This document shows, piece after piece, positions 58,914 through 64,000 of a DNA stretch of 64,000 bases (position 1 is the stretch's first letter; the number at the start of each line of letters is the position of its first letter). The DNA lies in assembly GCA_964355075.1 (NCBI GenBank), contig CAYHCF010000002.1, forward strand, positions 62,001 through 126,000, read 5' to 3'. Made by a program: the position numbers and the translations under genes. The notes below the pieces were generated by a model, which was given only the letters and a program-made list of their open reading frames with translations, was not told the DNA's origin and did not search any database. Origin of the DNA: B1 sp964355075 (lineage in GTDB: Bacteria > Bacteroidota > Bacteroidia > UKL13-3).

Positions 58914-60869
58914 ATGGAGATAATTTACCCAAAGAAAATACATACAAATAGAATCCCTTATTACCTAATATTTCTGTCTAAACTGCTTTTCGCTTCCTTT
59001 TTCACCATGGCAATCTTGCGTATATTCTTGTTGGCATATGTTTCTGCAACAAGCGTAAATTGGTTCGACGCAAATGTATTTACCCTTATTCAAATTGGCT
59101 TTCAGTTTGACGCCGTTGTTCTTTCCTACCTATTTGCCTTGCCACTTGTTTTATTGTTTATACAAGATTTTTTTCGAGTAAATTCCAAACTTATTCCTCA
59201 GTTTATTCAAGTATATTTAACCGTTCTGCTCCCCGTAGTCCTGTTCATAATTTTTGAAGACATTCCATATTTTGCTTTCTTCCACAACCGACTTACCGAA
59301 TCTGCATTTCAATGGCTTGGAAGCCCGGCTATCGTACTAAGCATGATCGTGGAGAATAAACAAAATCTGCTTTTTTTAATTGTGGCTTTGTTTTCAGTTC
59401 CGGGTCTTGGGTACTTTCTTTTTACCTACACAAAAAAGAAACTGGTAAATTACTATTGGCTTGAACCAAACCTAAATAAGAGCAAGCGTATTGGCCTATT
59501 TATTTTGGCAGTAGCTTTCTGCTTTATGGGTTTGCGGGGCAAAATTGGCAGGCCCATCCGACAAGGGGATGCATTTTTTAGCAATGACCCAATACTCAAT
59601 CAAATTGGCTTGAACCCTGTATTCACTTTATTAAAGAGCTATACCGACAAAGTTAGTTTAATGGACAATAGCGAGGCTGTGGCAAAAGCTGGGCAATACC
59701 TACAAATAAAGAATGACTTTCCTGCCATATCTCCTTTGGCTTTTGACGTGAAAACAAAGGGTGAGCCTAGGAAGGTTAACATTGTGCTGGTGCTTATGGA
59801 AAGCATGAGTATCAATTACATGACTCGTTTTGGTAACCCCTATTTATTAACCCCAACCTTAGATAGTTTAAGTAAGGTTTCGTTGTTTTTTGAAAATGGA
59901 TACAGTGCCGGAATACACACCAATAATGGGGTATTTTCTACCCTTTACTCTTTTCCTGCATTAAAAAGAATTAGACCCATGAGTATGGTTCCTGCAAGGC
60001 AATACAGTGGCTTGCCTTATGCCTTAAAACAACAAGGCTACCACAATATTTTCTTTACGAGTCACGACGAAACTTTCGACAATCTTGGAACCTTCTTGCC
60101 TGCTAATTATTACGACCAATTGTATTCTTCTAAAGATTACCCCGCCGATAAACTATTGGGAACCTTTGGAGTAGCAGATGATTATTTGTTTTCTTATGCA
60201 GCCGACAAATTGGATCAAGCCGATAGCAGCAAACCTTTTTTTGCTACCATTCTCACCTCCTCCAACCACGAACCCTACAGCGTTCCAAAGGAATTTCAAT
60301 CGCACCGCAGCGAAACAGATTTACGTGCGGTAAACTATGCAGATTGGTCGATTCAACAATTCCTGAAGCGAACGGCAAAAAGCAAATGGAGAGAAAACAC
60401 CTTATTTGTTTTTGTTTCAGATCATGGTTTGGTGGTGGGAGAAAACCCCTACGATTTGCCCTTGTCATACCACCATATTCCTATAATTTTTTATGGCCCA
60501 AAAATATTGGGAGAACCTAAAACACGGTCGGAATATATCGGACAAATTGATGTATTTCCAACCCTCATGGGATTATTAAACATGCCGTATATAAATAATA
60601 CGCTGGGAACGGATGTCATCCAGCATCCCAGACCCGCCATATACTTTTCGGCTGATAACAAGATTGGCTGTCTTAACAAAGACTGGTTATATGTGTATCG
60701 TTTTGATGGCGGCGGAGAAAGTTTATATCAGTACAAAACCGGTGAACAAAAAGACTATTCCGAAGCTGAGGGCAAACAAAAATCCTTTTTAAAAGATTAT
60801 GCCTTTTCACAAATTCAAACAGCAGAATTTATATTCATAAGCGATTTAGCAAAAATGAGTGGAAAGTGA
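58914..60869 (+). CDS. LTA synthase-like phosphoglycerol transferase/sulfatase-fold protein
   Basis: A 651-residue membrane enzyme. Five hydrophobic helices occupy about residues 15-210; then a periplasmic alkaline-phosphatase-fold domain starts at VNIVLVLMESMS (metal ligand Glu), with the nucleophile Thr in GIHTNNGVFSTLYSF, and FVFVSDHGLVVG near the end with Asp and His ligands. This is the LtaS/MdoB/OpgB-type family. In a Gram-negative it is more likely to transfer phosphoglycerol or phosphoethanolamine to glycans or lipids than to make LTA. The start is ATG 58914, which coincides with the predicted mRNA 5' end. Confidence 0.88.
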   Translation: MEIIYPKKIHTNRIPYYLIFLSKLLFASFFTMAILRIFLLAYVSATSVNWFDANVFTLIQIGFQFDAVVLSYLFALPLVLLFIQDFFRVNSKLIPQFIQVYLTVLLPVVLFIIFEDIPYFAFFHNRLTESAFQWLGSPAIVLSMIVENKQNLLFLIVALFSVPGLGYFLFTYTKKKLVNYYWLEPNLNKSKRIGLFILAVAFCFMGLRGKIGRPIRQGDAFFSNDPILNQIGLNPVFTLLKSYTDKVSLMDNSEAVAKAGQYLQIKNDFPAISPLAFDVKTKGEPRKVNIVLVLMESMSINYMTRFGNPYLLTPTLDSLSKVSLFFENGYSAGIHTNNGVFSTLYSFPALKRIRPMSMVPARQYSGLPYALKQQGYHNIFFTSHDETFDNLGTFLPANYYDQLYSSKDYPADKLLGTFGVADDYLFSYAADKLDQADSSKPFFATILTSSNHEPYSVPKEFQSHRSETDLRAVNYADWSIQQFLKRTAKSKWRENTLFVFVSDHGLVVGENPYDLPLSYHHIPIIFYGPKILGEPKTRSEYIGQIDVFPTLMGLLNMPYINNTLGTDVIQHPRPAIYFSADNKIGCLNKDWLYVYRFDGGGESLYQYKTGEQKDYSEAEGKQKSFLKDYAFSQIQTAEFIFISDLAKMSGK

Positions 60870-60986
60870 TTTTTTCCAACCCAACCCGTTTTTACTCAAT
60901 TGCCATTTGAAGGAGGAATAGGGCTCTTCTTTTTCTTGTAAATTGCAATGATGACACTGATTTTCATGGCAATAAAAAGAAAATAG

Positions 60987-61622
60987 CTAATAGATGTAAA
61001 CTAATTTCTTGGTTTCAAAAAAAGGCTCTACAAAGTAATTTGAGAGGGGAACTTCTTCAATATATAATTTCCTGTTAATGGCTTTTAGGGCTTTGTATTC
61101 ATCTTTTAAATCCCCTCCTTTCAGAAACAGGTACCCGTTAATTTTGCTGTTAAACTCATTTTTGGGATCCACATACTGCTGAGTCCAGCGGTATAATAAG
61201 TCGCATGGGGCCACCGCACGGGCGGTAATAAAATGAAAAGATTCTTGCAGTTGTTCTACTCTGCCTATCACAAAATCAACATTTTGAAGCTGAATGGAAT
61301 TGGCTATTTCTTCGGCCACTTTTATCTTTTTTCCAATAGAATCAATCAGGGTAAAGGTACTATCCGGGAAAAATATGGCAAGCGGCACTCCCGGAAACCC
61401 ACCTCCGGTGCCTATATCCAATATTTTTGAACCTGATTTAAATGCTATGAATTTAGCGATGGACAAGCTGTGAAGTACATGTTTTTCATATAATGAATCA
61501 ATGTCTTTTCTGGAAATGACATTGATTTTTTCATTCCAATCTATATACAATTCTTTAAGCGATTCAAATTGCTTTATTTGAATTTGAGATAAATCCGGGA
61601 AATATTTTAGAAGGATATCCAC
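60987..61622 (-). CDS. rsmG: 16S rRNA (guanine527-N7)-methyltransferase
   Basis: A 211-residue SAM-dependent methyltransferase. The segment NVISRKDIDSLYEKHVLHSL precedes the SAM-binding ILDIGTGGGFPGVPLAI, followed by IDSIGKKIKVAEEIA and FITARAVAP; all are RsmG hallmarks. GTG 61622 gives the usual family length and overlaps nothing essential. A TTG at 61661 would add 13 residues and overlap the upstream glycosyltransferase gene. It lies 13 bp after that gene. Confidence 0.92.
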   Translation of the reverse strand: MDILLKYFPDLSQIQIKQFESLKELYIDWNEKINVISRKDIDSLYEKHVLHSLSIAKFIAFKSGSKILDIGTGGGFPGVPLAIFFPDSTFTLIDSIGKKIKVAEEIANSIQLQNVDFVIGRVEQLQESFHFITARAVAPCDLLYRWTQQYVDPKNEFNSKINGYLFLKGGDLKDEYKALKAINRKLYIEEVPLSNYFVEPFFETKKLVYIY

Positions 61623-61635
61623 TTTATTTTTTTGA

Positions 61636-62775
61636 TTACCATGTTTTGTTATTACGAACAAACAATCCTTTCATTCCAAAGATAGTAATGTAAAACAAAT
61701 ACATGAAATCGAGTAAAGGGATAAACCAGATGAGGTTGATGCTTTTTAATTTTCTCAGAATAAAATAGTAAATGAAAAGCTGAACCAACAGCCTGAATAC
61801 ATAAATACCAACCGGAATCACCCAATCAATTTGCATGAAAGGCAGACTCATTAAGGATGAATAAAATAAAATTAAACTGGCATAATAGGTTCCTAAAAAA
61901 ACCTGGTGTTTTGCTTTGTAGTATTTTCCGGTGCTTACGTGCCGACTTTTCTGACGCTGCCAGGTTTCATAGGTTTTTTTGGGTTCGGTATAAATAAAAC
62001 TATCAGGATCAAGTTGTATGGATACATTTGTGGGAGTGGCCACCTGATTTACAAAAAGGTCATCATCTCCACTTAAGATATGTTGGTGACTTGCGAATCC
62101 TTTATGTTTAAAAAATAAATCACGCGTATAGGCCATATTCCTGCCAATTCCCATAAATGCATTTTTGCCAATTGCGGCTGAAAAATAAGCGATCGCAGTA
62201 AATACATCTTCAAAACGAATAAAAAGATTTAACAAGCCCGGATATCTTTTTGAAGGAGAGAAACCCAAAACAATTTCCTTATTATTTTCAAACCGGCTTT
62301 GCATAATTTGCAGCCACATTTTACTTGCAGGTTCGCAATCGGCATCCGTAAAAAACAATTGATTGTACTGAGCTGCCTTTATGCCCATGGTTAAAGCGAA
62401 CTTTTTCCCTGTGGGATATTTTTCCTGTTCCTGTATCTGACAGATCTTCAATATCGGGTAAGTTTCCTGATAATATTCAAGCAATTTCTGACTATCATCC
62501 CAACTACAGTCATTTACAACAATCACCTCAAAATTGGGATAATCCTGCTCCAGAAAAGATATTAGATTTTTCTCCAGGTTATCATATTCATTTCTTGCTG
62601 AGATGATAATGGATACCGGCGGTAAATCATCGTTTGGAACAGGGGTTTTGGCTTTATAAAAGGCAAGTTTGCCGAAAATCAGGGTATAGTATAACACCTG
62701 AATGAATGTACTAAAACATAAAACCAGTAAAACAACAAGGTTCAAAGGGCTTAGAGAATCCAACATATTTGGCAA
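61636..62775 (-). CDS. Membrane family 2 glycosyltransferase
   Basis: A 379-residue processive-type glycosyltransferase. An N-terminal membrane helix is followed by a GT-A domain: VSIIISARNEYDNLEKNL, VVNDCSWDDS, FFTDADCEP with the DXD motif and GDDDLFVNQ. A TWQRQKSRH stretch corresponds to the Q..RW-like site. The C-terminal part has three or four hydrophobic helices. Such enzymes build surface or lipid-linked glycans. Followed by rsmG after 13 bp on the same strand. Confidence 0.88.
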   Translation of the reverse strand: MPNMLDSLSPLNLVVLLVLCFSTFIQVLYYTLIFGKLAFYKAKTPVPNDDLPPVSIIISARNEYDNLEKNLISFLEQDYPNFEVIVVNDCSWDDSQKLLEYYQETYPILKICQIQEQEKYPTGKKFALTMGIKAAQYNQLFFTDADCEPASKMWLQIMQSRFENNKEIVLGFSPSKRYPGLLNLFIRFEDVFTAIAYFSAAIGKNAFMGIGRNMAYTRDLFFKHKGFASHQHILSGDDDLFVNQVATPTNVSIQLDPDSFIYTEPKKTYETWQRQKSRHVSTGKYYKAKHQVFLGTYYASLILFYSSLMSLPFMQIDWVIPVGIYVFRLLVQLFIYYFILRKLKSINLIWFIPLLDFMYLFYITIFGMKGLFVRNNKTW

Positions 62776-62928
62776 ATATAACAGGATTATGGAACGGGTA
62801 GGAACACCAATATCAACAAGCTGTGGATTTAGTTATCAGAATATTTCATTTTTAGATACAAAATTTGCTTGAATGGCTGATTACTTTTGACTATCGTTGA
62901 TGATCGTAGGTTGACTGAACGCAATGCT

Positions 62929-63360
62929 TCAGCTATGCTTCTTCCAATATCTTTTGCCATAGCTACAGAATAATTCTTCGTCCGCTTTTATATCCCTGAC
63001 AGCCTTGATGAATACATTTCCGTTTTCATCAATAGAAATGCGGGTATTATTTTTAAAGTCTGAGTGAGTCAACCCTTTAGCATCATTCGCATATTTAGCA
63101 AAGCACTTTACGTTCATGGAGTCCATAATGGTTCCATCCGGCAAATTAATAAAATACTTATCGTTTCCCTCATTGGCCCGCTTTTTTGCCTCTATATCAT
63201 TCAAAATTTCTCCCCTGAAAACCGCTATGGTTTCATCCATAAATAGATCTATTGCCGTATACAGTCCGTTTCCCGAATCCGTTAATTGAGATTGGGTTTT
63301 GTATAAATAATCGGCCTCTGGTGCCTCTATCGTATTATCCTTATTTTTTGAAGTTTTCAA
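62929..63360 (-). CDS. Bacterial SET-domain protein
   Basis: A 143-residue protein with a compact SET domain of lysine methyltransferases. The start segment GNGLYTAIDLFMDETIAVFRGE matches the SET-N fold (two blocks), CFAKYANDAKG corresponds to the SAM-binding NHS-type motif with Asp in place of His, and DEELFCSYGKRYW is the C-terminal tyrosine motif. The substrate in bacteria is unknown. The domain is mainly eukaryotic, and bacterial copies are usually regarded as acquired. It stands between a glycosyltransferase gene and the DUF4294 gene. Confidence 0.82.
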   Translation of the reverse strand: MKTSKNKDNTIEAPEADYLYKTQSQLTDSGNGLYTAIDLFMDETIAVFRGEILNDIEAKKRANEGNDKYFINLPDGTIMDSMNVKCFAKYANDAKGLTHSDFKNNTRISIDENGNVFIKAVRDIKADEELFCSYGKRYWKKHS

Positions 63361-63379
63361 TGCGCTATTCCCCTAAGCC

Positions 63380-63919
63380 CTATTCGAATCCCAGTTGTTT
63401 AACAATCTGTTCAATTTGCCAGTCTTCAATCGGATCAAATTCTACCTTTAAATTTGCATTATAAATCTTTGCCATTCCCTGCCAGAAAATTGCAGTCAGA
63501 TTTCCACGATAGGTTTGAAGCAGGTCGTATGACGTTCTCCCGGTTTCCCTGTAAATTAATTTAATCAAAATCCTTCCCTGTGATTGGGTAAGGTTTTTGA
63601 GGTCATCCATAAACTGATCTTTAATGGCTTGTTCGGTACGCTTCAGGTATTCTTTACGCGCACTTTCGGTTGGTAAAACCAATAAGTTCTGTTCTAATAA
63701 CTGAAATCTGAAACTTGCCATTTTTGCGTAAGGAAGTACCTTTTTAACATTATAAACTAAACGTTGGTAGTTCTTTTCATAGTTTGAATCCCGCTGCGCT
63801 TCAATGATGAAATCAGGTAAGGTAAAACTATAGACAACCGTATCGGGTACTTCGGTTTGGGCAAACGAATTTTTAGAGAACATCAAAATAACAAACAACA
63901 CAAGCGAAAATTTTCTCAT
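63380..63919 (-). CDS. DUF4294 family exported protein
   Basis: A 179-residue protein with a signal peptide (MRKFSLVLFVILMFSKNSFA) and a helical, Arg/Lys/Gln-rich body containing YQRLVYNVKKVLPYAKMA and GRILIKLIYRETGRTSYDLL. These mark the DUF4294 family, confined to Bacteroidota and uncharacterised. ATG 63919 is preferred over GTG 63931 because the signal peptide begins there. It lies 19 bp before the SET-domain gene, so they may be cotranscribed. Confidence 0.88.
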   Translation of the reverse strand: MRKFSLVLFVILMFSKNSFAQTEVPDTVVYSFTLPDFIIEAQRDSNYEKNYQRLVYNVKKVLPYAKMASFRFQLLEQNLLVLPTESARKEYLKRTEQAIKDQFMDDLKNLTQSQGRILIKLIYRETGRTSYDLLQTYRGNLTAIFWQGMAKIYNANLKVEFDPIEDWQIEQIVKQLGFE

Positions 63920-63950
63920 TGTATCTTTCACGAAAAAATCATGCCATTTT

Positions 63951-64000
63951 ATTTTGTTTTTTAGTGAACAGATAGATCAAACCGATTACACCGCTAATAA
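63951..64000 (-). CDS. Possible 3' end of a membrane protein gene (partial)
   Basis: Reading the minus strand from the window edge gives 15 sense codons, translated ISGVIGLIYLFTKTK, then a TAA at 63951-63953. The hydrophobic run and basic end look like the C-terminus of a membrane protein located upstream of the DUF4294 gene. Too short to assign. Confidence 0.3.

Noticed and set aside
58914..60869. True lipoteichoic acid synthase
   Set aside because: The organism is a Gram-negative Bacteroidota, so a different phosphoglycerol or phosphoethanolamine acceptor is more likely.

Overview
The window reads as chromosomal DNA of a member of the Bacteroidota. Two secreted proteins end in type IX secretion (T9SS) sorting domains. 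There is a PID-CTERM-like mini-protein and DUF4294 and HYC_CC_PP family genes. Several promoters fit the Bacteroidota -7 box TAnnTTTG, and Shine-Dalgarno sequences are nearly absent. Genus cannot be given from sequence alone. The mix of a 4-hydroxybenzoyl-CoA-reductase-like enzyme, an NAD-linked formate dehydrogenase, hemerythrin, rubrerythrin and small c-type cytochromes suggests an anaerobe or facultative anaerobe that meets oxygen and copper. No rRNA, tRNA or CRISPR array was recognised.

Layout. 1-7 kb (+): the end of a molybdenum hydroxylase operon (HcrA/HcrB-like), hemerythrin, a GNAT enzyme, a decayed and an intact ORF6N gene, thioredoxin reductase and a hotdog thioesterase. 7-9.6 kb (-): topoisomerase IV ParC. 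10-17 kb (+): a 1294-residue T9SS cargo protein, a PID-CTERM-like protein, then a small accessory island with a CopG/MazF toxin-antitoxin pair, a Uma2 nuclease-fold protein, an AAA/DUF4143 ATPase and decayed second copies of Uma2 and mazF. 17-20 kb (-): two exported proteins of unknown role separated by a heptamer repeat array. 20-30 kb (+): housekeeping genes rpsA, EVE, pyrR-pyrB, a GT-C-like membrane protein, ligA, purC and an EamA transporter. 30-31.6 kb (-): two tandem NAD(P)-binding paralogues. 31.7-35.75 kb (+): TIGR00266 protein, an ACMSD-type decarboxylase, a DEAD-box helicase and a third ORF6N gene.

35.8-47.8 kb (-) is an extended copper/silver resistance cluster: CusA/B/C efflux pump, HMA and heavy-metal-binding small proteins, a Cys-rich HYC_CC_PP protein, two c-type cytochromes, a porin-like protein, a PKD lipoprotein and a T9SS-sorted BNR-type protein with a CDCC motif. 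48-55 kb (-) encodes a NuoE/NuoF/FdhA-type formate dehydrogenase with a dicluster iron-sulfur protein and a rubrerythrin. 55-63 kb (mostly -) holds surface-polysaccharide genes (rfbC, rfbD-like, an epimerase, two glycosyltransferases, an LTA-synthase-like enzyme), rsmG, a bacterial SET-domain protein and a DUF4294 protein.

The least explained signals are at the DNA level. (1) ORF6N genes carry symmetric palindromes around the core TCACAAATTGTGA. Their flanks change between copies but stay self-complementary, and one 30-base copy lies free in an intergenic region. (2) A 7-bp repeat family (ATTTACG-like) forms an intergenic array at 19.2 kb and also an 84-bp in-frame insertion inside the molybdenum-enzyme gene, where it is translated as a seven-residue peptide repeat. 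(3) TAnnTTTG boxes end 2-4 nt before the start codon of five genes, which predicts leaderless transcripts.
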